Numbered from the stretch's first letter, positions 11,690-24,073 are shown. The stretch is DNA of 64,000 nt from Apostichopus japonicus (GCF_037975245.1 NC_092576.1:43469611-43533610); one strand, 5' to 3'. Notes: generated by a model not told the origin, from the letters alone. Translations and numbers: made by a program.

Positions 11690-12313
11690 CAGTGCCCTTG
11701 GGGAATTGTTCGTAGAAAGAATCTCAGCCGGCTACTACAGGGGATATCCCTTGTCACATCTGCCTTGGGAAACAATTGCCAGGGAGCAGTTCGCCAAACT
11801 TAAAAAAAAGTTTATCTAATAACGGTAATAAGAAAGGTCATGTCATATGTCAGTATGCATGTAAGTGTGCAATAAATTTCGTTCACACTGCACAGCAAGC
11901 GTCTAACGGGATCTGTGTGTCGTCACCCAGCTAAAAAAAAATCGTAGCGGTAACAGTGACAGGAATGGTGTAGACTAGTCAGCTTTCAAGCTGTGCCGAA
12001 GTGAACGTATATATCGTCATTTTGACAGATTTTGTGTAATCGCGTGTAGCGACCCAACGAGTTCAACAGTTCCCTGACGAAATAAAATATCACAGAAATT
12101 ACTACAAAGAAGAGGCTGCACTCGATACTCATAGCTGGTACAGACTACAGTAACTACTGTTCATGTCCTGTGAAACATGTTACAGTGTTAAGAACACAAA
12201 GTAGTGATTACTGATGCACGGTAGATGGACAATGAACAACAGTTGCTGTACGAAACATTTAGAGCGAGTTCATTCATACGCGAATATAAAATTAGGTTGC
12301 ACCAAGTCTTTTT
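11690..12313. other. Spacer between two TGACCT-repeat segments
   Basis: No gene seen. Part of it (about 12121-12180) is a diverged copy of the sequence near 7830-7930. Confidence 0.4.
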
Positions 12314-14118
12314 GGTTCCTTGCTTTGTGATCGAAGGTCAACAAAGGTCAATAAATGATAAAAAAAAAACTAGTATTTTTGCGATAACTTGAGAAGGAAA
12401 TGTCCGTTAGGGTTGGGAGTTGCTTCAATGTAATCCAATTGTCGACCCGCATCTGGTTGACCCTTGACCTCAATTTGACCTCTGGTGACCTTTACGTGTT
12501 TTGGGGGATTTTTACAGTTTTGATGCCTTTTTCAAATGTCAAAGGTACCTTCTGATCATAACTGTCAATAGGTTGACCCTGTGTGACCTTTTTGTGCAAA
12601 GTTATATGGGGTAAAAGTTTTTCGGTCGGAGTAAGGATGGCTGTACAGACTTGTCGTTTTGTTTTTTTGGAATCAGGAGATAAAACTACATCTGAAACCA
12701 AGGTCAAAGGGTCAAAGGTCACATTAGAAAAAATGTGCTTAGTTTGGGAGGAAACGAGCAAAAAAGAAAATGTTTGGTTTTGATGCTAGATTTGGATATC
12801 AAAGGTACCTTCCGGTCGAAAATGTCAATGGGTTGACACCCATGTGACCTTCGTGTGCGAAGTTATACGAGGTCAAAGTTAATTTTGAGACATTTAATGC
12901 AATAACTCTCAGTTCCAAGATGTGACACAAGTGATATTTTTGGATAAGTTGTAAATGATATAGGGGAATATTTTCAAACTTAACGGTCATGTGATCCAAG
13001 GTCACCAAAGGTCAATTAATGTTAAAAAAAACTAGTATTTTGGGGGGAGAAAATGGGAAAAGAAAAAATGTTTGAATTTGTATATGTTGATGCTATATCC
13101 ACGTCTCATGAATCAAAAATGTCAATATGTTGACCCCAGGTGACCTTTGTGTGTTAATTTACATGAGGTCAAAGTTAATCTTCAGATATTTAGTACAATA
13201 ACTCCCAGTTCCAAAGTGTGACAGGGTTGATATTATTGGACAAGTTGCAAATGGTGTAGGAGAATATTTTCACACTTAACGGTCATGTGATCCAACGTCA
13301 CCAAAGGTCAATTAATGATATAAAACAAGTATTTTTGCTATAACTGGAGAACGAATTGTCAGTTAGGGTTGGGAGTTGCTTCAATGTAATCCAATTGTCG
13401 ACCTGCATCTGGGTGACCCTTGACCTCAATTTGACCTCTGATGACCTTTACGTGTTTTGGTGATATTTACAGTTTCAATGATATTTTCAGATGTCAAAGG
13501 TACCTTCTGATCATAAATGTCAATAGGTTGACACCCATGTGACCTTCGTGTGCGAAGTTATACGAGGTCAAAGTTAATTTTCGGACATTTTAATGCAATA
13601 ACTCCCAGTTCCAAGGTGTGACACGGTTGCAAATGGTATAGGGGAATATTTTCAAACTTAACGGTCATGTGATCCGAGGTCACCGAAGGTCAATTAATGT
13701 TAAAAAACTAGTATTTTGGGGGGAGAAAATGGGCAGAGAAAAATGTTTGAATTTTTATAGTTTTTGATGCTATATTCACGTCCCACCGATCAAAAATATC
13801 AATTGGTTGACCTCCGGGTGACCTTTGTGTGTGAAGTTATGTATACAAGTTCAAAGTGAATTTTTAGACATTTGATGCAATTAAAACCCAATGCCAAGGT
13901 GTGACACGATTGATATTTTGGGACAAGTTGTGAATGGGGTGGTGGAACCGTTTCAAACTTAACAGTCATGTCATCTTAGGTCACCAATGTTATCATATCT
14001 GTTGACCCGCTTGTAGGTGATCTTATATTTCTTACATTTTCTACGCCATATTGAGATCTAAAAAGTGCCTTTTGATAAAAAATCTGATCACAATTTGTGA
14101 TCACAAAAGTGTTGTCGA
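12314..14118 (+). repeat. TGACCT-rich repeat, copy B2
   Basis: It starts with GGTTCCTTGCTTT at 12314 and runs through several internal modules, each with 'GATCCAAGGTCACCAAAGG' or 'GACCCTTGACCTCAATTTGA'. It ends near a GATCACAATTTGTGATCACA palindrome at about 14086-14107. The internal modules are themselves partly repeated (compare 12900-13030 with 13195-13320 and 13590-13700). Direct repeats of the AGGTCA half-site occur with spacers of 1, 2, 4 and 5 bp (positions given in the findings). The distal AAGCAAGGAACC terminus is missing. Confidence 0.8.
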
Positions 14119-14289
14119 CATAACTGTATATGACCTTTCTTCGCTCTCGGCATGACTAACAAACGTAATTGAAGAGATGTGTGAACTGGAATCAATCGGT
14201 ACCGTAACTCATTTACTTTAATTCTTAGACATTCCCATCTTCATAGACTCATTGTCCAGTCGTACATGGCGGGCCATCAGTCTCAAATC

Positions 14290-14740
14290 GTGGGGAATCG
14301 ACATATACCGATTTAAATCGACATATACCAATTCCTTCGACTTATACCAGTTTGCAGCAGCTTTAATTGACTTCTACCGATTTAAATCGACATATACCAG
14401 TTTAAATCGACACATACCAATTTTAGTTGATATATACCAGTTAAAATCGATGATATGTCAAATTAAATCGGTATATGTCATTTTACATCGACATATACCA
14501 ATTTAATTCGACATACCAGTTTAAATCGACATATACCGATTTAAATTCACATATACCAATTTATATTGATGATATGTAAAGTAAATCGGTATATGTCAAT
14601 ATAAATTGAAATCTACCAGTTTAAATCGATGATATGTCGAATTAAATAGGTAGAAGTCAACTTCCTTGGACTTATACCAGTTTCTAGCAGCTTAAATTGA
14701 CATATATCGGCATACCATCGATTTCGCTCATCGACATATT
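14290..14740. repeat. ATCGACATATACC irregular tandem array
   Basis: The words ATCGACATATACC, AATTTAAATCG and the reverse motif GGTATATGTC recur every 20-36 bp in both orientations. Units are irregular, so the array has many local inverted repeats. The 84-codon frame across it has no support as a gene. Confidence 0.75.
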
Positions 14741-17563
14741 CCAAATCCCGATTTCGGTGAGTTTGGTAAGTTTGTATTGTACTATATTGTTTTAAGCTGC
14801 AACTTCTAAAACCGTAGTACACGACTGACACAATGCATGGTGCAATTACTGCAGATAATCGAAGTTGGTGAAAGAAAAGGTTAATATTTTTTTGCAATTA
14901 TAAACACATTATCCATTAAAGACTAAATCAGCAATCATAAAGCCAGTGTGTCTCTGAACAGCACATGAAACAAGACTGCTGATAAAATAAAGATCATTTG
15001 AGAAGCAATAGAATATAAACTCAAAGTAAACAGCATGTGACTTCTTTGAGCTACAATCCAATTATAAGAACAGTCCTCAGTCAACTAATTATACAATCCC
15101 TCGATACATACACTGGAATGAGTCTCACTAACGTTACACGGAAGCCGTAGTAAATCCGTAAAGTTGAACTAAAAAGATGGCGCTCTCCGAGAATGTTAGT
15201 TCACTCACGTTGATAAACGTTACAAGTTAAACTACCCTTCAAAGTTATCTGTAAACCATTAAACCGCCGTAAGTCACGGTATTCATCCAAAACTTAAGGA
15301 AACCCCATCAATTATTATGAAGATCAATTACCAGCATATATGGTAAAACTATACTTCGAAGTTCCAGCTTGTAGATTGCAGCAATTTGAAGACATACAGC
15401 TTACCCATAAGCATCAACCTACACATATCTTGACATTAGGCATTTCGTTTCCAGACATTCTGAAAAAGTTAAATATAGTAAGTTATATATTTAGTATCGG
15501 CCGTCTTTAAACAATGTGTATAATAATGGATACATACACAAAGAATATGTGTCTTAAACAAATTTTTAACAAGACAAACATTGTTTCCGAGAGACAGAAT
15601 TGTGCCTGCTTGAGTTGCACTGCTCCAGGGACGTGATAACAGTATCTTCACAGTATTGTATTGTTTATCGAACAGTCAAGCATTGTCGCTATTAATGAAG
15701 TCCCCGTAAACACCTCTCTTGACCTGTAACTGACTTGTATTAGTTGACACTGAAGCTCTAAAGGATACCTATTAAGACTATTAACACTTGTCTGGCTTAT
15801 AACATAATAGTTTAAAGTTTGCGACATTAGTGTTTAGGTAAATTGTGTTTAATGGTTGGAGCTGGGGCTATTAAAGTAGGATATAACTAAAGCGATCGTG
15901 ACAACAAATTTGATAAGTGTCACTAGTTCAAGAGTTTAATATCAGCGGACGCATTTTTGTACACTTTAACATCCCACTGACATTTGGAGCTACCCCATAT
16001 TGCAAGACATTTGGATTTGTGTGTGGATTTCTAGATTAAATGGACTAAATCAGGAAGAGAGTGACAAGACCTGCTCTGATGAAACTTAGATTAAGATAAG
16101 ATTTGAATAATTTTGGTGGGAAATGCATCCTTTTTAAGGTTATGAAGTGATAATTTGTATTACATGAAACTTGGAGTATGCCCATATCTGTGTCACCATG
16201 TTGCAATGAAGACATCTAAGAATGACAAAATGGAGTTTATTTGAAGATGTTATAAAGAAATATTGAGAACATATAACTGGACAGCATAATAATATAAAGA
16301 AAATGTCTGCAATTGTATGAAATATACTATAAATCTACCCTAACATATCTTTAAAAAAAGTCACATTATAATTACCCGACACACATTTGTCAATATATGT
16401 ATTCAAAGGAGAAGCTGGACTGGTGACTCCTAAGCCCTAATTTCTAACAGTGTTGTAGGTACAGCATAGGAAACAAAACAGTGTCGAACAACTTACAAAA
16501 TGGGGAAGAGATAAACAAGATTCTTTGAGCTATTTGCCAGTATCCTAAGCGATGATCATGTACTTAATGTAGGTAATTAGATAATTTGAATAATTGAGTA
16601 TCTTCTCATGATTTATTTTTATTTTTGTTACCATTTGCAATAATGCAGTTTATTGAATAATCCTGTATGTCGACTGATAATCTGTTGAAAGCGTTAATGT
16701 TAACGAGGCCAGTAAAGGTGAACCAAGAGACATACAAAGAAATATAGAGGGATACAGTATATCGGAAATTCCTCAGTCTGTAGTAATTCGGTATGATTGC
16801 TGTTTATTAGCGATGTTATAAAAAGGATATTTTAGACACTGATTTACAATTGATATTGTTATTGTTATTTGACAGCTTGGAGAAAGGAGAAGGTAGGAGC
16901 CCCTTTAATAATTGGTCTTTGTTTTGTCCAATGGAAAACAATTAAGAGAAGCCATTGCGGACAACTTAACCTTCAAATGCGAGTTGTTATAACATAACAA
17001 TATTTCTACACTGGTTTATATGCTAAGGCATTCTGAAATTCATGCTGAGTAAATGACGTATGTTGCAAATTCTTAATTTAAATTAAGGATCTGAAACTTT
17101 CGAGAGAGCTATATTTACTAGAATATGTGAATTTAACTAAAGTTTGTGTCAGAAATATGTGAAATTGTTGCTTAGATTAAATTATTAATTTCAGAAGTCC
17201 AACATATGAGCCTGTGATCTCTGTAACTGATGTAATTTGGCAGATAAATGGTCCTTTTTGTAACATTCTGATGAAATTGACATAAATATAGGTACATCAG
17301 TGTCAAGATTGGTGGATTTTGTGGATGGAGGATTGAAGAAATGTCAGATCAGACTTAATTTCAATTTTATAATTAAAATATGAAACCACACATGTCGATA
17401 TTGGGCAATGCGTGAATTATATAATATTGATATACGGTATTGGTATGTGAAGCATTCCGAATTAGAGCGACCTAACCCAAGATTTAACTTGGTACTCATA
17501 TAGCCAACCCATCAAAACAAACAAAACACACACACCCACACACACATCAGCTCCTTCAATCCC
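14741..17563. other. Intergenic DNA, no gene seen
   Basis: Long AT-rich stretch with only short ORFs. A CA-rich run lies at about 17518-17547, just left of the transposon described next. I see no repeat ends or splice-bounded exons. Confidence 0.45.
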
Positions 17564-17569
17564 AACGTT

Positions 17570-18035
17570 TATGGCAAGCCATGTGGGACAAACACTGCAT
17601 AATATATCAGCGTATTAATCGTAATTTATACGCGTATTAATTGGAATATATACGCGTATATATTATTAGCCAATCATATGGCCCAAATATATCCGCGTAT
17701 TATTTCGAATATAATACACGTATTAATTCGAATATATACACGTATTAATTCGAATATATACACGTATTAATTCGAATATATACACGTATTAAATATAATA
17801 CATATGGGGATTAAATCCAATATATGCACGGATTAATTAGAATATACACGAAAACACATTTCCGCTCTTGCTGTGTACATATACCAACGATAAATGTTTT
17901 GGCGGGCTCGCGAGATCGCTTATAATGCGAAACTTTACACATGTACAACACATATATATTGGAATTGATACGCGTATATATTCGAATTAATACGCGGATA
18001 TATTATGCGGTGTTTGTCCCACATGGCTTGCCATA
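17570..18035. mobile_element. TATGGC-ended non-autonomous transposon 1 (466 bp, 6-bp duplication AACGTT)
   Basis: The left end TATGGCAAGCCATGTGGGAC is repeated inverted at the right end; the match extends about 45 bp with a few changes (through ACAAACACYGCATAATATAT). The direct repeats AACGTT lie at 17564-17569 and 18036-18041. The terminal ATGGC-AA-GCCAT is itself a small hairpin. The interior is mostly a 22-bp tandem unit (ACACGTATTAATTCGAATATAT), best preserved at about 17700-17800. It encodes no transposase. A second member lies at 18866-19872. Confidence 0.8.
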
Positions 18036-18261
18036 AACGTTTAATCACTGCCCCTCTCAGCTAGCACAGCTGGTCCTCAATATTTGTGTATGTCAAAGCA
18101 GGACCGTTCTGCACCCGATTGTTCCATAAATTTGTACTATCAATACATGCATGTACCAATTGCAGTGACAGTTCATCTCTACCAATACACATAGCTGTTT
18201 GTGTGACAAGCAGTACCAATTCGGTTTTAAGCTTTGTTGGAATATTCCGACTACAAAATAC

Positions 18262-18615
18262 ACCATTATCTATGGAACGCAAAAAAAGCAAAATCAAACA
18301 ACATCAACGTTTATTACATTGATGACCTTATGAATTCATATGAGGACGACGTGATTTGATGTAATGATGTTATACTTATGTGCAACAACAACATGAATGT
18401 ATACAGCAGCTACGTAAAATAGTATAACAACGACGCAAAAATATACATTAACATCATATTTAAGTATGCCAACGTCATTTTTGTCTGTAATGTCATCGTT
18501 AATTATTTATATTACTCATATAATAACAACATAAACACACGTGAAGCCTGCGTAAACTGCACTGATAACAAGCTGAGAACAGAAAATGAGGGCGCTATTT
18601 CACTTAACGTAATAA
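18262..18615. repeat. Dispersed repeat, the uninterrupted relative of the BEL insertion site
   Basis: Its reverse complement matches the two flanks of the BEL element: 18262-18440 matches 59103-59290, and about 18525-18615 matches 52374-52475. Words such as ATTACATTGATGA and GAGGGCGCTATTTCACTTAA are shared. The middle (about 18450-18525) differs by indels and substitutions. It has no coding content. It marks a repeat family with at least two copies here. Confidence 0.75.
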
Positions 18616-18865
18616 AGTTATATATACATAGGCGTAGTAGATCGCTACGATGACAGCTTTTCAAACAACAACTTTTAATACAACGGCATAAATTCATGTT
18701 ACAACGTAATATCATGCAACAAAGTGATGGCGCGCTTCGGGGAAACTTCACCCGAATCGAAACCATCCGAGCCTCAAATACGATAATAACCCTGAGACGT
18801 CCATCTCTGAGTGGATGATCTCTGCAAGGACGATTTCTGAATCACGACGATTTCTAAGTCGCGAC

Positions 18866-19872
18866 TATGGCAAGCAATGTGGGACAAACACCGCATAATA
18901 TATCCGCGTATTAATTTGGATATATACGCGTATTAATTCGATTATGTACGCGTATATATTATTAGCCAATCATAAGTGTAGTGCATTGTATTTTGTGAGT
19001 TTCCGTAGTGTTGTCTGTTACGTAATATTTGGTGTAACTTTGTTTAACCACACTTCAAAATGTTCAGATTCAGCCGCTTAATTATTTGTCAACGTTTGAA
19101 CGAAGTCCTTGCGTGATTGGCTTGTTGAACCCCCGTGATTTTGTGATACGTAATTACTCCATTTCAATGTCCATTTGGTATATATACATAATTGAGCGCA
19201 CACGAAAAACAAGGACTACTGGCGTTGGTTGCGTCTACTACAGTAGTATACAGTATTTTACATGCCAGATATTCAGCCATCTGAAATTACATGCGAAATG
19301 GTTAGAAAGTAATGCTGTTCATAATATAATGCTGTTTGTAATAGGAACCAGTGGTTTTTTTATGTTCTCGGTGTTAAAGGGATAAACGAGTTTTACGTAT
19401 ATAGCAATGGAGTACATGTGCGTCTGCGAGTAGAAAAAATTGCGGTGACTCCGACTTTTGTATACAAATCGTCCTTATTTTCGTCTTTTTTTTTCGTCTT
19501 ATTTTCGTCCTTATTTACGACCGTTACAATGAGGCTTAAATATATACGTGTAGTAATTCGGATAGAAGCACGTATTAATTCTAATACATATGAGGATTAA
19601 TTCGAATATACGCACTTATTAATTCGAATATATAACACGTATTAAATCATGTTCTAGATCAAGTAAGTTTGGCCTAGGTGTACGCGTCAATAGATATTAA
19701 CGTTGTAATCTCTTTCTTTATTGCACTGGCGAGGCTACAATGTGATAACTCTCGAAACTCGTTTGTGAAAGCTATAAGACATGCCAATTATTGTTGGATT
19801 TAATACGCCTATATATTCATATTAATATACGATGATATATAATGTGCTGTTTGTCCCATATGGCTTGCCATA
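18866..19872. mobile_element. TATGGC-ended non-autonomous transposon 2 (1007 bp, 6-bp duplication CGCGAC)
   Basis: It begins TATGGCAAGCAATGTGGGAC and ends with the inverted form (GTCCCATATGGCTTGCCATA). It is flanked by CGCGAC at 18860-18865 and 19873-19878. Like the 466-bp member it contains 'GTATATATTATTAGCCAATC' next to the left end and ATTAATTCGAATATA tandem words towards the right end. It also carries about 420 bp of unique sequence in the middle (about 18980-19500). The empty site is a short tandem array of the word ATTTCTAAGTC. It encodes no transposase. Confidence 0.8.
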
Positions 19873-19956
19873 CGCGACGGTTTCTAAGTCAAGACCATTT
19901 CTAAATGGATAGTTCGCGAAAGGTTGGCTGTGTTTGCGAGGAGATCTCCGAGTAAA

Positions 19957-20290
19957 CGGTTATGGTAGGCCATACGTGAAATAATTGCTGATTTAATTTC
20001 CGTACGAATTAAAATTATTACCGGTATTAATTCTATTTAATACCGACATTAATTCTCAGCCAATCACCATGCAGCTTCATATGCCATTATTAGGCCTAAA
20101 CAAATTAAAGAACGGTATTAATTCTAATATATATGAGGACATAAAACGAATTTATGTCCTTCATAAATACATTTCGTGCCCGCAATAAATATATTTTATG
20201 CCGGTATCAAAAACATAAAAATGAATTAACACGGGCATTAAATAGAATTAATACGGGCATTAAATAGAATTAATACGGGCAGTCGCGGCG
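19957..20290. repeat. Diverged relative of the TATGGC elements, left end only
   Basis: It begins TATGGTAGGCCATACGTGA, like the TATGGC termini, and contains AATTAATACGGGCATTAAAT tandem words and a 'CAGCCAATCACCAT' segment matching the 'AGCCAATCAT' of the two full elements. No matching right end or target duplication was found, so it is truncated or a separate subfamily. Confidence 0.45.
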
Positions 20291-20584
20291 GTTAGCTTCC
20301 TTCGCCTATAATGTCCGGGACGTTTTGGGACATCGTTCCTATAGGCCTATATCTGAGGCCCTGGGGTCATTCCTTGACCGACTTGGTGCAATTCAATGTG
20401 CCCATTGCGAAGTAAATTTATTCACATATTGTTAGTTGCCATGGGTTTGAACAAATGAGGGGTATTCTATCCTAAAACATAGGGCAAAATGGGGCTGGGG
20501 TTCCAGTTCTTTATTGCAGATTTCCTGAGTGACGAGTTTGTAATTTACTCTCGAAATCACGCAACTAGATGGCTGCTACCCAGC

Positions 20585-22190
20585 TTGGAAAGTGCCATCT
20601 CCAGCGATCCATCTCCAGGTATTGAAATCTGAAATTTTCTTGGTACGCTGCGCGCCAACCGATGGTGGCGCTCCGCTTACATAGTAATTAGTACTTACGG
20701 CCGAAATACTTGAATCGATTACGTCCCCCCCCCCCCACACACACATTTCAAATCGGATTGACCCCCTGCTTGAGTAGAAAACTTCTACAATTTCTTCAAT
20801 TCTCTACGTTCGTTGGTTATTCTCTAATTGAACAAGACACGTAGCATTTCAGGGGCGGATGCAGGATTTTTAACAGGGGGGGGGGGGGGTCTGACTGGTC
20901 CAGCCGCGCCTGATCGAAAGACTATCTAAGCGGAGCGCCACCATCGGTTGGCGCGGAGCGTACCAGAAAATTTTTGGCTTTACAAACCCCCCCCCCCCCC
21001 CCCCAGATGGCCGGAAACGGCACTTCCCGAGTATTCTAAGCTGCATGTACCTAGCCTGAAAAAATGTATCTCATGTCTGCAATTTCTCAATTGATGAGAA
21101 AAAACAATCTATGAAATATGGTATTACATATCAGATGAGTTGAGATGATACAAAAATCATAATGCCACCAATCCCCCTCCCGTTCCGTACCACTGTTTGA
21201 TGCAGGGCCTCAGTGGCTTAGCTAGGGATATTGGTCAGGAGGGGCAAGAATGGTCAGTGGGCGCTTTCGACACTATCTAAGCGAATAGCGTACAGAAATT
21301 TTTTGAGTAAAGATACTCCCTAGATCGCCGGAAATGACCCTTTCCGGGCCTGGCTAATTTGCAGATAAACGAAGAATAAATAGGTGTCATCGCCAAATTA
21401 CACCAACAAAATGTGACAAATGTCAATAAATAGATGAGAGCGCAATAAAAAAGTCAATAATCGCGAATAAGTAAAAAGTGGTAAAGAGCTGAAAAGGGCG
21501 CCATCAGTCCATTTGAGTCCATGAGGGGGGGGGGGGGGGGGGGGGGGCATCCGCCCCCCTGACTGTATGGACGCTCCGCCACTGCAAAAACTCACTCGAA
21601 ATGTATCTGCATCAGTACGAGTTAGCTAGTTTTATTGATGATCTATTCATGGTAGATTGGAGAGAACAAACGCCGTGGATGTTTCTCAATGAACTTTCGG
21701 ACCACTTCGTCAGTGTCGATAGGAGTGTTATAATACGTGTTCATGAGAACAAGAGCTGTGAGACGTTCCTTGCCCATTGTTGATCGGAGAACAGTTTTAT
21801 GCCTTCTCACCGCAGAAAACGATCTCTCATGAAGAATTCGTCGGCGCATCCTATGCAGCCTACCGCTCTGCCACCTCACTGCCCAAACAATTCGAACACC
21901 ACCTCAATTTTGAAACTTTTCGGTCTGAAAATTGAGATTTTTAGGCATTTTATGCACGTGTAGCACGCGTGCACACTATAGTTCATTTGACAGAAAAGAC
22001 ACACCTGGCTGACTTGTAAGGATAACCGCCCTTCTGACGTCCTACATGTTTAAAATTGGTGTTTAATTTAATTATTTTTTCTCTCTCTCATTTTTTCTCT
22101 CTTTTTTCTCCTTTTTTTTCTTTTTTTTTGGCCGAGAGCAGGGGGGTCCGGACCCCCTGGACCCCCCCCCTGGATCCGCGCCTGCATTTG
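20585..22190. mobile_element. Cluster of hAT-derived sequences
   Basis: It contains several hAT-type ends. CAGGGGCGGATGCAGG at 20850 is mirrored by CCTGGATCCGCGCCTG ending at 22184 (14 of 16 matching). CAGTGGCTTAGCTAGGG near 21230 faces GACGCTCCGCCACTG ending about 21577. A block with 'CGATGGTGGCGCTCCGCTTA' occurs at about 20640-20690 and inverted at about 20925-20965, and again at 24575-24600. Long G or C homopolymers sit inside the ends. A hAT dimerisation-domain fragment lies at 21643-21879. I could not find a clean 8-bp target duplication for the outer pair, so the cluster is probably nested and rearranged. Confidence 0.55.
21643..21879 (-). pseudogene. hAT transposase C-terminal (dimerisation) fragment
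   Basis: The minus-strand frame contains 'RRRILHERSFSAVRRHKTVL' followed by 'RSTMGKERLTALVLMNTYYN' and then IDTDEVVRKFIEKHPRRL. The ERSFSA-x-R-x-KT-x-LR-x-TM-x-x-ERL pattern is the hallmark of the hAT C-terminal dimerisation domain (Dimer_Tnp_hAT, as in ZMYM1-like or zf-BED transposases). The protein ends at a stop at 21643. No catalytic upstream region is present in frame, so this is a 3' relic of a once autonomous element. It lies between hAT-type ends at 20850 and 22184. Confidence 0.7.
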
Positions 22191-22192
22191 AA

Positions 22193-22742
22193 CGCATTTG
22201 AGTTAACAACATCCTTCCAAAAAGTTGAAAGCAACGAATGTTAACCGTATTCATCCGCAACGACTCGGCGTTATCTGTACTACTACAGCTCTTGCAACAT
22301 AGACACTTGTAACGTTATTATTCATTGAAGCATGCATGCATTATATACTATGGCCGTATATGGCATATATTAACTGTTTTGGGTGATGATAAACCAAGGA
22401 CAGGAAATCGATCAAGCAGTCTTTATTAGACCAGAGGGTGTTATGTTCTCAATGATACACTATAGACCAACGTGTGTTTATTCGTTAGATTAATCATCCA
22501 TTAGGCCTTCTGTGCAAACCACCGTATGTTCGTAAAATTTCGCTAACTAGGCGAGAATCCAGTTAACGTTGTATGTATGTATGTATTTTAGATCCTCCTG
22601 CAAGCAAGAACTCGCTAAGAAACCATCATTGGCTTATCAAAACCGCAAGCTGACCGAAGTCAGTCTCTTAGATTCATTTTTAACGTCTATGATTAAAAAT
22701 TGTCAATTGTCAACAGCTCTGTAACTGCACGACGTACATTAA
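22193..22742. other. Intergenic DNA, no gene seen
   Basis: Contains a TATG tandem run at about 22571-22586 and short ORFs only. Confidence 0.4.
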
Positions 22743-23125
22743 TTAAAGGGTGTGAAGACTCGCGCAAAAAGAAACGTCTAATGCCGGTAATTTGACATAG
22801 TTTCGAATTAGGTGTAACAGAAGTGTTATTAAACACCACCATCGATCCCAGAAAATACACACACAGCTTGCTACCGTCGGTAATGAGACACTAGTGTACA
22901 GTCAGTACATACAGCTGCGGTCAATACCCACAGTACAGTATATACAAACGATACAGCGATGGACATCTCAGGTCCAGCTAAAGATAACAATTAAGGTATC
23001 ATGTTTCATTACTGTCTGCATTTTGTAGCGACGCGGACAAAACTTCACTTGCAACTTAAGCAACAGGAAGTTATATTTTTCAGATGGCCGCACGCGGTTT
23101 AGGGCGAGTCTTCAATGCCTTCAAT
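22743..23125 (+). repeat. TTAAAGGGTGTGAAG dispersed repeat, copy 1
   Basis: It begins TTAAAGGGTGTGAAGACTCG and is collinear with copies at 31973-32357 and 61916-62087. Shared blocks include ATGCCGGTAATTTGAC, GTGTACAGTCAGTACATAC, GATGGACATCTCAGGTCCAG and GATGGCCGCACGCGGTTT. It has no long frame. The conserved TTAA start hints at a TTAA-targeting DNA transposon, but no matching right end was seen. Confidence 0.75.
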
Positions 23126-23144
23126 CTTGGAAGTGACACGGGAC

Positions 23145-23401
23145 GCGTAATTTTTTTTCCCAGGACGAACGTGGGTTTCAGGTTTTTCTGGAATTTACAA
23201 ATTCGTTTGAAATCAGGGTTAGGGTTAAGAAAGTGGGTAAGGATCAAATTTTTATGAAAATGAAGGATTGTCGTTCATAATCTGGGGTCAAAACTAGGAA
23301 AAAAGATTCACAACATGTCTTTTGAAAAAGCGTCACATGTTTGGAATCCAGGGATTTGATTGGCCGATGCCCACGTTCGTCCTGGGAAAAAAAAAATACG
23401 C
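23145..23401. mobile_element. Mutator-like MITE (257 bp, 9-bp duplication ACACGGGAC)
   Basis: The left end, GCGTAATTTTTTTT then CCCAGGACGAACGTGGG, is matched inverted at the right end, where the strand reads CCCACGTTCGTCCTGGG then a run of A and TACGC. The terminal inverted repeats are about 32 bp. The 9-bp direct repeats ACACGGGAC lie at 23136-23144 and 23402-23410. A 9-bp duplication is typical of MuDR/MULE transposases. The interior encodes nothing; the element was presumably moved by an enzyme encoded elsewhere. Confidence 0.8.
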
Positions 23402-23410
23402 ACACGGGAC

Positions 23411-24073
23411 ATTGTCGTTAACAACGTTTCCAACGTTTACCTGTTGTTCGATTTGACCAATCAGTGTCCAGGACTCTGTGTTTTCTCTGTCACGTTCGAA
23501 ACAGGCGTAATTCGTGATCGACAGTTTGGTTGTGATGATTTTAGTCATCATTTCTTCGTTTATATTGCAGGTACATGCTGCTAGCTAGAGTAACTGTTTA
23601 TAAACATTACACAATAAATCCTAGCTTTCTTCTATACGTTAAAGGACCAAACGCCGAACTGGCTTCGAGTTCGTGACCGAAAAGAAAATTCAAGAGGGAT
23701 GCAGTAACAAAAACCCTCTCCATTGAATATGAACAACTGACTAACTTGGCCCTTCATCACGCACTATACAATGGCAGGTGTTTGTATACTTATTCAGTTG
23801 TAAACCAGTGTGGATATTATACACAAGTCCTTTGTTCAGCCTTGGATGAGTAAGCAATGTGTGGCCTAGATTCCTGTCAAGTATGTATGCTGTAGCCTAC
23901 AGATCCAACCAGCACAGGGTTAATTACTTTCTTTCGAACTAAACGCTACTGTTTACTTCCAGTGGTGCCGTTGAGTTCAGCGTGGAACAACTCACTGATG
24001 TAACAGCATGTACTGTATTTACATTGTTTACCCCTGGCCTTGCTGTACCAGGCTTGCCTCATCTCTGGCTGTA
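23411..24073. other. Intergenic DNA, no gene seen
   Basis: Short ORFs only; no recognisable repeat structure. Confidence 0.4.

Noticed and set aside
14290-14740. 84-codon frame MSSRTWRAISLKSWGIDIYR...
   Set aside because: It runs through the ATCGACATATACC array and has repeat-derived composition.
20850-22184. Single hAT element with transposase bounded by CAGGGGCGGATGC ends
   Set aside because: Ends match well, but no clean 8-bp duplication was found and other hAT-type ends lie inside, so it is described as a cluster instead.
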